A stretch of DNA of 64,000 bases from JAJEFO01 sp022819605 (GCA_965221545.1 OZ244901.1:4030001-4094000); one strand, 5' to 3'; positions 34,158 to 43,366 are shown, numbered from the stretch's first letter. Made by a program: numbers and translations. The notes: generated from the sequence alone by a model not told the origin.

Positions 34158-35121
34158 CTCCGGCGACCGTCCCGATGATCCCGCCGCGTGCATACAGCAC
34201 GATAGCCAGTAGCAAGAGGCCAAGATAAATGTGCCAGAAATCCGACAGCCCTCCCAGCACATGCTCAAGCAAGATGAAAACCACTGCCCCCGCCACGGGG
34301 CCGAAAAGCCGCGCGACCCCGCCCATGATGACAAAGATCATGATCTCGCCAGAGGTCTGCCAGCTGAACATGGATGGGCTGACAAAACGGTTCAGATCAG
34401 CAAAAAGCGCGCCGGCCAAGCCGGTGATCATGCCCGAGATTACGAAGGCGGTCAGCCGGAGGCGATAGGGCGCGATGCCGATGGTTTCGACTCTGTCGGT
34501 CGACTGCCGGGCCGCATTCAACGCCAAGCCGAATGGAGATTTTGCCAGCCGCGCCGAAAACAACAGGACCAAAGCCAGTACGCCATAGCAAATCAAGAAG
34601 AACTGAATTGGATCAAGCGTGTTCAACCCTGGGAACTCGTTTCGAACATATATGGGAAGGCCGTCCTCGCCTCCATAGGCAGGCCAGCTTATGGAAAAAT
34701 AGAACAGCATCTGCCCGAAGGCGAGCGTGATCATGATGAAGTAGACGCCTGATGTGCGCAGTGACAGTGCTCCGATCACCAAGGCGACCAGGGCAGACGC
34801 AATGATCGCAACCAGCCAGATGACCAGCATGGATTTCGTGCCTTCAACCACAAAGGGCCACTCAATCAATGGGGAATAGCTTTGCGCGTGGCTGGCGAGT
34901 ATGCCCATGGCGTATCCGCCGACACCGAAAAAAGCCGCATGTCCAAGACTCACCAGACCGCCCAGCCCCAACGCCAGATTCAATCCGACACCGGCCAGCG
35001 CAAGAATGACAGCTCGTGTTGTCAGGGTAATCAAAAAGGGCTCGTCAGCGGACCAAGCCCAAAGCGGAAACGCAATCAGGCCCATGATCAGCGCGGCATT
35101 GAAGATGGTTTCCTTGTTCAT
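34150..35121 (-). CDS. livM: ABC transporter permease (LivM)
   Basis: A 323-residue inner-membrane permease of the BPD_transp_2 family. It has about eight to ten hydrophobic stretches and the family loop GVGLNLALGLGGLVSLGHAA near residue 45. The cytoplasmic docking stretch reads SRTSG-like in LRTSGVYFIMITLAFGQM. It overlaps livH by ATGA and livG by 8 nt. Confidence 0.92.
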   Translation of the reverse strand: MNKETIFNAALIMGLIAFPLWAWSADEPFLITLTTRAVILALAGVGLNLALGLGGLVSLGHAAFFGVGGYAMGILASHAQSYSPLIEWPFVVEGTKSMLVIWLVAIIASALVALVIGALSLRTSGVYFIMITLAFGQMLFYFSISWPAYGGEDGLPIYVRNEFPGLNTLDPIQFFLICYGVLALVLLFSARLAKSPFGLALNAARQSTDRVETIGIAPYRLRLTAFVISGMITGLAGALFADLNRFVSPSMFSWQTSGEIMIFVIMGGVARLFGPVAGAVVFILLEHVLGGLSDFWHIYLGLLLLAIVLYARGGIIGTVAGDE

Positions 35122-36038
35122 GCGCGCGCACCATAGAGCCCGGTCGGCTTCACTATCAGCACGATTGCCATGAGAATGTAGATCAACATCGATGCCAATG
35201 ATGACCCGACACTGGTTGCTGACGCATTGTCCATGAACAGCCGGAAGAACTCGGGAAGCAGCACTCCGCCCAGCGTATCGGTCACGCCGACCAGAATGGA
35301 GCCGACAAATGCGCCCTTGATCGAGCCGATGCCGCCGACCACGATCACGACAAAGGCAAGGATCAGGACCGGTTCGCCCATGCCCACTTGCACCGATTGG
35401 ATCGCTCCGACCAGCGCGCCAGCAAGTCCGGCAAGCCCGGCCCCTAACGCAAAGACAAATGTATAGAGAACGGAAATGTTTATGCCGAGCGCCGCGATCA
35501 TCTCGCGGTCGCTCTCGCCAGCGCGGATCTGGATGCCTAGTCGCGTCTGTGAAATCAGCAGGAAAAGGCCAAGTGCCACAAGCAATCCGACGCCGATGAT
35601 GGTCAGCCGGTAAAGCGGATATTCGATGCCGCCGGGCAGGCTGACAGGTCCGGAAAGATAGTCGGGTATGTTCAGAAACAGTGGAAACGAACCGAACACC
35701 CAGCGTGTGCCTTCCGAAAAAATGAGGATCAGCGCAAAGGTTGCAAGCACCTGGTCCAGATGGTCGCGCTTGTACAGCCTTCGTATCACGGCGACCTCGA
35801 CCAGCGCCCCCATGGCTGCCGCTGCAGCCAGGCTAGCGACCAGAGCCAGAAGAAAACTGCCGGTAGCGGCCGAGGTTGCGGCGGCGGCAAACGCGCCGAT
35901 CATGAACAACGAGCCGTGCGCAAGGTTGATCAATCCCATCACGCCGAATACAAGAGTCAGCCCTGCCGCAGTCACGAAGAGCATTACGCCGAGTTGCAGC
36001 CCGTTCAGGATTTGTTCTGCGAAAAGCAGAAATGACAT
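35118..36038 (-). CDS. livH: ABC transporter permease (LivH)
   Basis: A 306-residue LivH-type permease with the motif LTLVFGVMGLINLAHGSLFM near the N-terminus and GIGSIKGAFVGSILVG in the docking region. The start is taken as ATG 36038 (FLLFAEQILNGLQLG follows). A codon at 36080 lies inside a strong hairpin that separates this gene from the binding-protein gene, making it an unlikely start. It forms the membrane pore with LivM. Confidence 0.9.
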   Translation of the reverse strand: MSFLLFAEQILNGLQLGVMLFVTAAGLTLVFGVMGLINLAHGSLFMIGAFAAAATSAATGSFLLALVASLAAAAAMGALVEVAVIRRLYKRDHLDQVLATFALILIFSEGTRWVFGSFPLFLNIPDYLSGPVSLPGGIEYPLYRLTIIGVGLLVALGLFLLISQTRLGIQIRAGESDREMIAALGINISVLYTFVFALGAGLAGLAGALVGAIQSVQVGMGEPVLILAFVVIVVGGIGSIKGAFVGSILVGVTDTLGGVLLPEFFRLFMDNASATSVGSSLASMLIYILMAIVLIVKPTGLYGARA

Positions 36039-36058
36039 CTCGAATGGTCCCAAGGGGG

Positions 36059-36084
36059 CGGCATGGGCAGTTTTGCCCATGCCG
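36059..36084 (-). terminator. Intercistronic hairpin between binding-protein gene and livH
   Basis: An 11-bp perfect stem (CGGCATGGGCA / TGCCCATGCCG) with a 4-nt loop (GTTT on the plus strand) lies 8 nt after the binding-protein stop. Such hairpins after binding-protein genes stabilise the upstream mRNA and reduce read-through, giving more binding protein than permease. The transcript strand has AAAC in the loop and no U-run after the stem, so partial attenuation or mRNA protection is more likely than full termination. Confidence 0.6.
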
Positions 36085-36092
36085 GAATTTTG

Positions 36093-37232
36093 TCACATCT
36101 TGCAGTCGACCGCGTAGGCGTCGGAATGATTTTCCAGTGCAATGCCAACAAGATCGTTGGTATAGATCTCGCCATCTTTCACAACCTGACGGACGTAGAT
36201 GTCCTGGATCGGATGCTGGTTGGGGCCGAACTCGAAGTCACCCCGGACCGAATCGAAATTCGCCGCACGCAATGCGCCCAGGAAGGCCTCTTGGTCGGAA
36301 ATGTCAGCCGCAGACATGGCACTCAGCAGCAAGTTCGCCGTATCATAACCCTGGCTGGCGATCAGCGACGGCAGGCGTCCATATTCCGCAACAAAGGACT
36401 CCACAAAGGCTGCGTTTGCCGGATTGTCGATGTCCTTGTTCCACTGGCTGGTGTTGTGAACACCCAAAGCGGCTGGGCCGACGGCCTGCAGGATATCCTG
36501 GTCGAAACTGAAAGCCGGACCGACCAGCGGAATGCCGACACCACTATCCGCATATTGCTTCAGGAAGGAAATCCCCATGCCTCCCGGGAGGAAGAAGAAT
36601 ACGCTGTCTGCTCCACTCGCTCGAATCTGTGCGATCTCCGCAGCATAGTCTGGCTGCCCCAACTTGGTGAAAAGCTCACCTGCGATCTCGCCTTGAAACA
36701 TCCGCTTGTAGCCAGCAAGGGCGTCATGCCCGGCCGGATAGTTGGGAGCCATGATGAAGCTGTTCGCGTAGCCGGCGGAGTTGGCATACGCACCGGCGGC
36801 TTCATGCAGATTGTCGTTTTGCCATGCAACGTTGAAGTAGTTCGGATGGCACCCTTTGCCAGCCAAGGCGGAGGGTCCGGCATTGGGAGACAGGTAGATC
36901 TTGCCCTGAGCCGTCGCGGCAGGCACCACCGCCATTGCGAGGTTCGACCAGACGATGCCGGTCAAGATGTCGACCTTTTCCGACTGGATCATCTCGTCGG
37001 CGAGCTGAACCGCAACATCCGGTTTGCGTTGATCGTCTTCAATGATCACTTCGATATCGGTGTTTCCGGATTGCTTTATGGCCAGCATGAACCCGTCGCG
37101 AATTGCAATGCCGAGACTGGCACCACCTCCGGAAAGCGTCGTGATCATTCCGACCTTGACGGGTTCGGCAAAGGCCATGCCGGCAGACAGAATGGCTGCT
37201 GAAACGATTGCAACCGTTGACTTGAATTTCAT
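36093..37232 (-). CDS. LIV-type periplasmic substrate-binding protein
   Basis: A 379-residue Peripla_BP_6 protein. The Sec signal peptide is MKFKSTVAIVSAAILSAGMAFA, cut before EPVKVGMITTLSGGGASLG. The fold landmarks are IEDDQRKPDVAVQLADEMI, GIVWSNLAMAVVPAA and APNYPAGHDALAGYKRMF. It starts behind AAGGAGGATG at 37232. It is the second transcription block of the leftward locus, 112 nt after the ligase gene, from which a hairpin separates it. Ligand inferred to be an aromatic acid such as anthranilate from the neighbouring enzymes. Confidence 0.92.
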   Translation of the reverse strand: MKFKSTVAIVSAAILSAGMAFAEPVKVGMITTLSGGGASLGIAIRDGFMLAIKQSGNTDIEVIIEDDQRKPDVAVQLADEMIQSEKVDILTGIVWSNLAMAVVPAATAQGKIYLSPNAGPSALAGKGCHPNYFNVAWQNDNLHEAAGAYANSAGYANSFIMAPNYPAGHDALAGYKRMFQGEIAGELFTKLGQPDYAAEIAQIRASGADSVFFFLPGGMGISFLKQYADSGVGIPLVGPAFSFDQDILQAVGPAALGVHNTSQWNKDIDNPANAAFVESFVAEYGRLPSLIASQGYDTANLLLSAMSAADISDQEAFLGALRAANFDSVRGDFEFGPNQHPIQDIYVRQVVKDGEIYTNDLVGIALENHSDAYAVDCKM

Positions 37233-37299
37233 CGTTCATCCTCCTTTTTGACGCCTCGTATCAGCGCATTTGCGTCCTTTCCTGACGCCTTCGATTAGA

Positions 37300-37322
37300 C
37301 CACGCCATACACTCAGGCGTGG
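37300..37322 (-). terminator. Hairpin between ligase and ABC-transporter genes
   Basis: CCACGCC and GGCGTGG pair around a 9-nt loop. On the leftward transcript it follows the CoA-ligase gene by 22 nt and is followed by TCTAATCG. It may be a weak terminator that lets the importer genes be expressed at a different level from the enzymes. Confidence 0.4.
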
Positions 37323-37344
37323 CGGCTAGAATTCGTTGCGGCCG

Positions 37345-38961
37345 TCAGCTCTTCTTCAGCCGAAACCGCTGGATCTTGCCGGTCTCCGTCTTTGGAAGCC
37401 GGTCTGTGAACACGACCGAGCGGGGATACTTGTAAGGTGCTATCATCTTCTTGACGTGCTCTTGCAGTGCTTTGACCTGCTGATCGGAAGGGATGTGACC
37501 TTCGTTCAAGACGACATGGGCTTCTACGATTTCCCCCCGAGCCTCATCAGGCGCACCGATCACCGCGCATTCCGACACCGCCTCATGAGATAGCAGCGCT
37601 GCTTCGACTTCCGGTCCCGCGATATTGTACCCTGACGAGATTACCATGTCGTCGTTGCGCGCGGCGAAATGCAGATATCCGTCACTATCCATGAAAAAGC
37701 TGTCGCCCGTGACATTCCATCCATTCTGCACATAACTGGCTTGCCGATCATCGGCGAGATACCGGCAGCCGGTCGGCCCGCGCACCGCCAGCCTTCCAAT
37801 TTCATTGCGAGGCACCTCGTTGCCATCCGCATCAAGTATCCGAACCTCATAGCCTTTAACGGGTTTGCCCGTGCAGGACGGACGGTGATCATCAAAGCGG
37901 TTGGTCAGGAAGATGTGCAGCATCTCGGTTGCGCCGATCCCATCCAGCATCGGCTTCCCGGTCTTCTTGATCCACTGCTCGTAGACTGGTGATGGAAGCG
38001 TTTCGCCGGCCGATACAGCGGCCCGAAGTGAATTGAGGTCTGCTCCGTCCTCCATTGCCTGAAGCATGACACGATAGGCAGTTGGGGCGGTGAAACAGAC
38101 GGTCGCACGGTATTTCTCGATGATCTCGACCAGATTGGGCGGGGTCGCCGATTCCAGCAGCGTCGCGGTGGCCCCAAAGCGCAAGGGGAACACCGCCAAG
38201 CCGCCGAGGCCGAATGTAAATGCCAAGGGAGGCGAGCCGACAAAGATGTCATCCGGAACAACCTGAAGAACCTCTCGGGCGTATCCATCTGCAATGATGA
38301 GCAGATCACGATGGAAATGCATGGTCGCTTTTGGCTCGCCAGTCGTGCCGGAGGTGAACCCCAGAAGTGCGACATCATCCCGTCCCGTCTTGACAGCGGC
38401 GAACTGAACAGGTTTCTCCAACGCCAATCGATCAAGTTCTGCGTCGTGATTTGAAGTCCCGTCGAAGCCCACCACAGATCTCAGGAATTTCGAGCCTTTT
38501 GAACAGGTGACCAATTCATCCATCAATCGCGTATCGCACAGTGCATGGCTGATCTCGGCCTTGTCGACGATGGCCGACAATTCGCTCGCGCGGAGCATCG
38601 GCATCGTATTGACCACAACGGCGCCCGCCTTCGTGGCTGCCAGCCAGCAAGCCACCATCGCAGGGTTGTTTGCTGACCGGATCAGTACCCGGTTGCCGGG
38701 CTTGACCGCCAGATCCTCGATCAACACATGCGCCAATCGGTTGGTCCAGTCAGACAATTCCTTGTAAGTCCGTCGCCGGCCATTTCCGATCAAGGCCGTA
38801 TGGTCGCCAAAGCCCGATTCGACCATGACATCCGTCAGTTCGACGCCCACATTCACATGGTCGGGATACTCGAACCCATCCAGTTTGAATTCCGGCCACA
38901 TGCTTTCAGGCGGCAGGTTCGCACGCGCGAATGTATCGATATGTGCAGTGGGACCCAGCAT
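37345..38961 (-). CDS. 2-Aminobenzoate-CoA ligase-like AMP-forming ligase (benzoate-CoA ligase family)
   Basis: A 538-residue adenylate-forming ligase with P-loop LGFTSGTTGEPKATMHFHRD, motif DGIGATEMLHIF, hinge TGDSFFMDSDGYLHFAARND and catalytic lysine in PKTETGKIQRFRLKK. The pattern matches the benzoate/2-aminobenzoate-CoA ligase family. It would activate anthranilate from kynureninase to 2-aminobenzoyl-CoA for the fused monooxygenase/reductase. The start ATG overlaps the acyl-CoA dehydrogenase stop (TGATG), with a GTG one codon upstream as alternative. A C-terminal fragment of a second copy precedes kynA at 19.6 kb. Confidence 0.87.
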   Translation of the reverse strand: MLGPTAHIDTFARANLPPESMWPEFKLDGFEYPDHVNVGVELTDVMVESGFGDHTALIGNGRRRTYKELSDWTNRLAHVLIEDLAVKPGNRVLIRSANNPAMVACWLAATKAGAVVVNTMPMLRASELSAIVDKAEISHALCDTRLMDELVTCSKGSKFLRSVVGFDGTSNHDAELDRLALEKPVQFAAVKTGRDDVALLGFTSGTTGEPKATMHFHRDLLIIADGYAREVLQVVPDDIFVGSPPLAFTFGLGGLAVFPLRFGATATLLESATPPNLVEIIEKYRATVCFTAPTAYRVMLQAMEDGADLNSLRAAVSAGETLPSPVYEQWIKKTGKPMLDGIGATEMLHIFLTNRFDDHRPSCTGKPVKGYEVRILDADGNEVPRNEIGRLAVRGPTGCRYLADDRQASYVQNGWNVTGDSFFMDSDGYLHFAARNDDMVISSGYNIAGPEVEAALLSHEAVSECAVIGAPDEARGEIVEAHVVLNEGHIPSDQQVKALQEHVKKMIAPYKYPRSVVFTDRLPKTETGKIQRFRLKKS

Positions 38962-40112
38962 CACTGACGTTCCGCGAGAAACGCGGCCATTGCCTGACGC
39001 GCGATCACAACACGCTGGACGTCTGAGGCGCCTTCGTAGATGCGCAGGGCGCGAATGTCGCGATACAATTGCTCGACCATCTGCCCCCGCCTTACCCCAT
39101 CACCACCGTGCAATTGCACGGCCTTGTCAATCACGTTCTGCGCATGATCGGTGGAAAACAGCTTGGCCATTGCCGCTTCTCGAGTGACACGGGCGGCGCC
39201 TGAATCCTTGGTCCAGGCCGCACGGTAGACAAGAAGGGCGGCCGCATCGACATCCAGCGCCATGTCGGCAACATGGCCCTGCACCATCTGCAAGTCAAAA
39301 AGCGCGGCACCCTGCACTTCACGTTCATTGACCCGAAAGAGCGCCTCATCGAGTGCGCGACGGGCAAAGCCCAGAGCAGCAGCAGCAACTGTGGTTCGGA
39401 AAACATCCAGCGTGGACATCGCCACTTTGAACCCTTGGCCAGGTTCACCAAGCAGGGTCGATTTCGGTATGCGCACGTCAGTGAACCGCAAGGTCGCCAA
39501 TGGGTGCGGCGCAATCACCTCGAGACGCTCCACGACCTCGAGCCCGGGAATGCCGGCTGCCACAACAAAAGCGCTCAACCCGCGCGCGCCAGGAGCTTCA
39601 CCGGTGCGAGCGAACAGCGTGTAGACATCAGCAATGCCGCCATTTGAAATCCATGTCTTCTCTCCATTCAGGACATAGTCATCGCCATCCAGCGTCGCTG
39701 TCATGGTCGAATTTGCCACGTCGGAACCGGATCGCGGCTCGGTCAGGGCGAAGGCAGAAATCGCCTTCCCGCTGCGGGTCTGGGGGAGCCATTCAGCCTT
39801 CTGCGCATCCGTTCCAAAAAGGGAAATTGCCCCAGTCCCCAATCCCTGCATTGCAAAAGCGAAATCCGCTAGCCCGTCATGGCGCGCCAGTGTTTCGCGC
39901 AGAAGAGACAGGGTGCGCACATCCAAGGTGTCGCCACCTGTGTGCTTCAACCAGCCAGCAGCACCAAGTTCGCCCACCAAGGAGCGGCAAGCCGCATCGA
40001 CATCGGCATGATCCACCACCAGCTTGTCGCGGCACCACGCCTCGATTTCGTCAGCAAGATCGCGGTGACGCTGTTCGAAGAACGGCCACTGGAGGAAACT
40101 GCGATCGGGCAC
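38961..40112 (-). CDS. Acyl-CoA dehydrogenase
   Basis: A 383-residue flavoprotein. The FAD/substrate loops FALTEPRSGSDVANSTM and GEKTWISNGGIADVY are present, with the C-terminal HGGDGVRRGQMVEQLYRD and RIYEGASDVQRVVIARQ, where the Glu of Y-E-G is the usual catalytic base. It starts with GTG at 40112, 3 nt after the hydratase stop. In the pathway it would desaturate a cyclic or opened-ring acyl-CoA, passing electrons to electron-transfer flavoprotein. Confidence 0.9.
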   Translation of the reverse strand: MPDRSFLQWPFFEQRHRDLADEIEAWCRDKLVVDHADVDAACRSLVGELGAAGWLKHTGGDTLDVRTLSLLRETLARHDGLADFAFAMQGLGTGAISLFGTDAQKAEWLPQTRSGKAISAFALTEPRSGSDVANSTMTATLDGDDYVLNGEKTWISNGGIADVYTLFARTGEAPGARGLSAFVVAAGIPGLEVVERLEVIAPHPLATLRFTDVRIPKSTLLGEPGQGFKVAMSTLDVFRTTVAAAALGFARRALDEALFRVNEREVQGAALFDLQMVQGHVADMALDVDAAALLVYRAAWTKDSGAARVTREAAMAKLFSTDHAQNVIDKAVQLHGGDGVRRGQMVEQLYRDIRALRIYEGASDVQRVVIARQAMAAFLAERQ

Positions 40113-40115
40113 GGC

Positions 40116-40916
40116 TCAATTCCCCTCAAACACGGGGCGTTCCTTGGCGACAAATGCGTCATACGCGCGCTTGAAATCTCCGGTTTGCATGCATATCGCC
40201 TGCGCCTGTGCTTCAGCTTCAATGGCCTGTTCAATGGACATCGACCATTCCTGGGCCAGCATGGTCTTGGTGATCATGTGGGCGAAGTTCGGTCCTGCCA
40301 CAATCTGTTTGGCCTGCTCAAGCGCTGCGGCGCTCAGCTCATCGGCAGATACCACGCGATTGTGGAATCCCCAGGCGACCCCCTCATCAGCGGACATCGA
40401 GCGACCGGTATAAAGCAGCTCCGCCGCTCTGCCCTGGCCGATGATCCGGGGCAGAATGGCACACGCCCCCATGTCGCACCCGGCAAGCCCCACGCGGGTG
40501 AAAAGGAACGCCACCTTTGCCTCCGGCGTGGCAATTCGCAAATCGGAGCACATTGCTATGATCGCCCCGGCACCGACGCAGACGCCGTCGATCGCGGCAA
40601 TCACCGGCTTGCCACAATTCACGATGGCCTTGACCAGATCTCCGGTCATGCGGGTGAACCGCAACAGGTCCTTCATGCTCATCCGGGTCAGCGGACCGAT
40701 AATGTCGTGAACGTCTCCGCCAGAACTGAAATGGCCGCCGTTTGAGGCAAAAATCAGTGCATTGATTTCGTTGTCGTAGTGCAGATCTCGGAACCAGTTC
40801 CTCAATTCGGCGTAACTTTCGAACGTCAGCGGATTTTTCCGATCAGGACGATTGAGCGAAACGGTTGCGATCCCGCCCTCAACATTGAGAAGAAAATGCT
40901 TCGGGTCCGAACTCAT
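40116..40916 (-). CDS. Enoyl-CoA hydratase/isomerase family protein
   Basis: A 266-residue crotonase with oxyanion-hole segments FSSGGDVHDI and DGVCVGAGAIIAMCSDLR. The place of the second catalytic glutamate reads RVGLAGCDMGACAILPRIIG, so one of the two classic glutamates is absent. That pattern is common in crotonases acting on ring-derived CoA thioesters, including hydrolases. The start ATG overlaps the MarR stop. It is the third gene of the operon beginning with the SDR gene. Confidence 0.88.
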   Translation of the reverse strand: MSSDPKHFLLNVEGGIATVSLNRPDRKNPLTFESYAELRNWFRDLHYDNEINALIFASNGGHFSSGGDVHDIIGPLTRMSMKDLLRFTRMTGDLVKAIVNCGKPVIAAIDGVCVGAGAIIAMCSDLRIATPEAKVAFLFTRVGLAGCDMGACAILPRIIGQGRAAELLYTGRSMSADEGVAWGFHNRVVSADELSAAALEQAKQIVAGPNFAHMITKTMLAQEWSMSIEQAIEAEAQAQAICMQTGDFKRAYDAFVAKERPVFEGN

Positions 40917-41380
40917 TCCGCTGTCCCTTCCAAAATCGTGTCCAGTGCCTTGGTTAGCGTCTCTGCTTCCTCTGACTGCAGATTACCGAGCAACTCGTCG
41001 ACCCACTTCCTGTGCTCCTTCGCATAAAGAGTAAACTCAACTTGGCCCTTGTGCGTCAGTTGCACTCGGCTCGCCCGCCGGTCCCCAGGCACTGCCCGCC
41101 GCGCCGCCATGCCGTCTTCGACCAACCGGTCGACGATACCTGTCACGTTGCCATTCGAAACCCTTAGCAGGCTGGAAATCTCGTACATCTTCAACCCATC
41201 GGGATAGCGTTCCAGGGCTGACATGACGTCAAATCGCGGCAGAGTGCTGTCGAATTCTCTGCGCATGCGGCGGCGCAATTCATCTGCGACAGCATTCGTG
41301 GTCTTAAGCAACTTCAGCCACAGACGAAGCCGATTCCTTGTCCGCAGATTCGTCGTCAATTCAGGCTGACGGGCGGTCAT
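40913..41380 (-). CDS. MarR-family transcriptional regulator
   Basis: A 155-residue winged-helix regulator. The recognition part reads KMYEISSLLRVSNGNVTGIV and the wing DRRASRVQLTHKGQ. It is embedded as second gene of the catabolic operon with 4-nt overlaps at both ends. MarR proteins in CoA-dependent aromatic operons (BadR, CouR, FerR types) usually repress the operon and are released by an aryl-CoA ester. A 15-bp inverted repeat upstream of the operon is a plausible operator. Confidence 0.9.
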   Translation of the reverse strand: MTARQPELTTNLRTRNRLRLWLKLLKTTNAVADELRRRMRREFDSTLPRFDVMSALERYPDGLKMYEISSLLRVSNGNVTGIVDRLVEDGMAARRAVPGDRRASRVQLTHKGQVEFTLYAKEHRKWVDELLGNLQSEEAETLTKALDTILEGTAE

Positions 41381-42132
41381 ATTTCACCTCCGGACAAAGC
41401 CATCGCATGACCATTCACCGACCTTGCGGCGTCCGAACAAAGCCACAGAGCGGCTTCGGCGACTTCTTCGGGCTGAATAATGCGCCGCTGCGGATTGGAT
41501 CTGACAAGGGATTCGAAGGCCTCGGCCTCATCCATTCCGGTCTTTTGGACAATCCTTTGGATAGACCTTTCAAGCAATGGCGTTTCGATGAAGCCAGGGC
41601 AGATTGCATTGACTGTAATTCCGGTTTGGGCAAGTTCCAGCGCCAGGGCTCGCGTCATGCCAACAACGCCATGTTTGGCGGCCACATACCCCGAGACGTA
41701 TGGATACCCCTTGAGACCCGCTGTGGACGCTATCGCTATCAGCTTCCCCCACCCTGCATTCCTCATGCTCAACAGACTGGCTTGCCAAAGGTTGAACACG
41801 CCCACCAAATTCACCGACAAAATGGCATCCAGATCGTCAGATGTCATTTTCGAGAAGGGCATGCTTGGCGCAGAACCGGCATTCGCGATTGTCACCTGAA
41901 CCGGGCCATGATGCTCAACACAGGCGGCAACTGCCTCATCAACGGCCTCACGATCCGTGACGTCGCATGTGGCAGCAAAACCACCGATTTTCGAAGCTAC
42001 CGCTTCAAGCGGTTCTTTCCGGCGACCAAGAACAGAGACCCTTGCTCCAGCGTGCGCGAAGTGTTTCGCAGCTGCTGCCCCCACGCCGCTGCCTCCGCCG
42101 CTGATCAGGACGTGCCTGTCTTGAAAGTTCAT
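41377..42132 (-). CDS. Short-chain dehydrogenase/reductase
   Basis: A 251-residue classical SDR and the first gene of the leftward operon. The cofactor motif is SGGGSGVGAAAA (S replacing T in T-G-x3-G-x-G), followed by IANAG, catalytic Ser in IAIASTAGLKG and the Y-x3-K in YVSGYVAAKHG. The NAD preference is suggested by the LGRRKE end of strand 2 but is not certain. In 2-aminobenzoyl-CoA routes such a dehydrogenase acts on the alicyclic hydroxyacyl-CoA. Confidence 0.9.
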   Translation of the reverse strand: MNFQDRHVLISGGGSGVGAAAAKHFAHAGARVSVLGRRKEPLEAVASKIGGFAATCDVTDREAVDEAVAACVEHHGPVQVTIANAGSAPSMPFSKMTSDDLDAILSVNLVGVFNLWQASLLSMRNAGWGKLIAIASTAGLKGYPYVSGYVAAKHGVVGMTRALALELAQTGITVNAICPGFIETPLLERSIQRIVQKTGMDEAEAFESLVRSNPQRRIIQPEEVAEAALWLCSDAARSVNGHAMALSGGEI

Positions 42133-42175
42133 TAAATTCCCTCAAGTCACTCGAGCCTAGTCACGGAGAGAAAAC

Positions 42176-42190
42176 ATTTCAAGACGAAAT
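42176..42190. promoter_or_regulatory. Candidate MarR operator upstream of the SDR operon
   Basis: ATTTC-AAGAC-GAAAT is a 15-bp inverted repeat with 5-bp perfect arms, 44 bp upstream of the SDR start in an AT-rich patch. The size and place suit the MarR regulator encoded in the operon. Confidence 0.4.
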
Positions 42191-42484
42191 ATTTTAGGCC
42201 GGAAGCTTTAACGATTTGGACAAGCATTGGGAGCGAAGGCGCAGTTGGATTGACCAAAGCAAAAAAGTGCGGAGCCGGCGAGAGGTTTCTGCTCGCATCC
42301 TTCCGCCGGACTGCCGGAGTGTTCTACCCGCAAGCCAATTCCTGGTTCACGCCTGGCCAGACACCATATCAATGGCAATGCCTGACCACTTGAGCCAAGT
42401 CTTCAACCGGACCGGCCCTATGCTGCGAAGTCCAGAACCTGGCGTGAGCATGTGTCGGTGGATGCAGCAATTGGCGAGAGCGAT
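42191..42484. other. Intergenic stretch without recognisable gene
   Basis: Between the SDR operator and the next pseudogene there are only short frames without motifs. It probably contains the breakpoint where the catabolic island joins mobile-element debris. Confidence 0.45.
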
Positions 42485-43146
42485 TCAGTGCACCATTTCC
42501 GTGAGAAGGTTCCGGTGCGAACTCGTCAGCCGCTCGATCAGTCCTCGCAGGCGCAGTCGCCGCAGATCGCCTGGCCTTTGCCGTAGCTGCCCGGCTGCCT
42601 GAACTGCGCAGCCACCTCCCGCAGCTGGCGGTTGCTGAACCCTGCGGACAGGAAGGCATGCATCAGGAGTGCGACCAGCACGACAGCAGGATCGGCGCCG
42701 CACATGATCCCGTTATCGGGGGCCTCGAACGGGATCGAGCGTTTCTCCAGCCGCCGCTTGAGGCACTCGTGCCCGTTGATGCAGAGCTTGGCTTTGCACT
42801 GAAAGTACACGCAGAACTTGATGAAGCAGGGCCCGAAATTGTCGTCCACAAGGAAGGCGTAGCAGGCGTTGACCATCGCCGTGCTGTCGACAAGCTCCGG
42901 GGAGGCCCTGCCGGTGGCTGAATCGATGCGTTTCCGCGTTCGGAGGACACGCGCCGTCTCCCGGGCCTTGCCGATGCAAACAACGCCTTCGCCGTCCGTC
43001 CGGCTGCGCATCCGGTCCTGCGCGGCGTCGTCCTTGCACTCCCCCTTCCTGAACGCGAAGACATTGACGCCCTGGTGCCGGGCGAACCGTTCCAAGCTCT
43101 CCATGAACCGCCGGGTCATGGGTGCCATCAGGGCCAACGAGTGCAT
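42485..43146 (-). pseudogene. Hypothetical protein of ~500-aa family, internally deleted and frameshifted
   Basis: The N-terminal 155 codons read as a conserved uncharacterised family that I recall as annotated only 'hypothetical' (GEGVVCIGKARETARVLRTR, DSTAMVNACYAFLVDDNFGP, KLCINGHECLKRRLEKR). The text then jumps at about 42680 to a C-terminal winged-helix-like end (FSNRQLREVAAQFRQPG). A frameshift near 42565 moves the last part (DLRRLRLRGLIERLTSSHRN) into another frame. Some 250-300 residues are missing. Members are often found near transposons; no function is established to my knowledge. Confidence 0.55.
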
Positions 43147-43366
43147 GGAATTGCTGCGAAGCTAACCTAAGAAGCAGGCAGCTCCCCCGCCGGTCTGCAG
43201 AAGAGGCACTGGGCGTTGAGACACGGCCTGTCGCATCATTTGTTCACCAGCGTCACGTGTTTCCTGAGCGCCTCTCCGACGGAACGTGCTATGGTCATGT
43301 TCTGCACCCGGGTCGATCGGCTCCCCTCACGGCGCTCTGAAGCATCGATCCAGCCTCATGCCTTCA

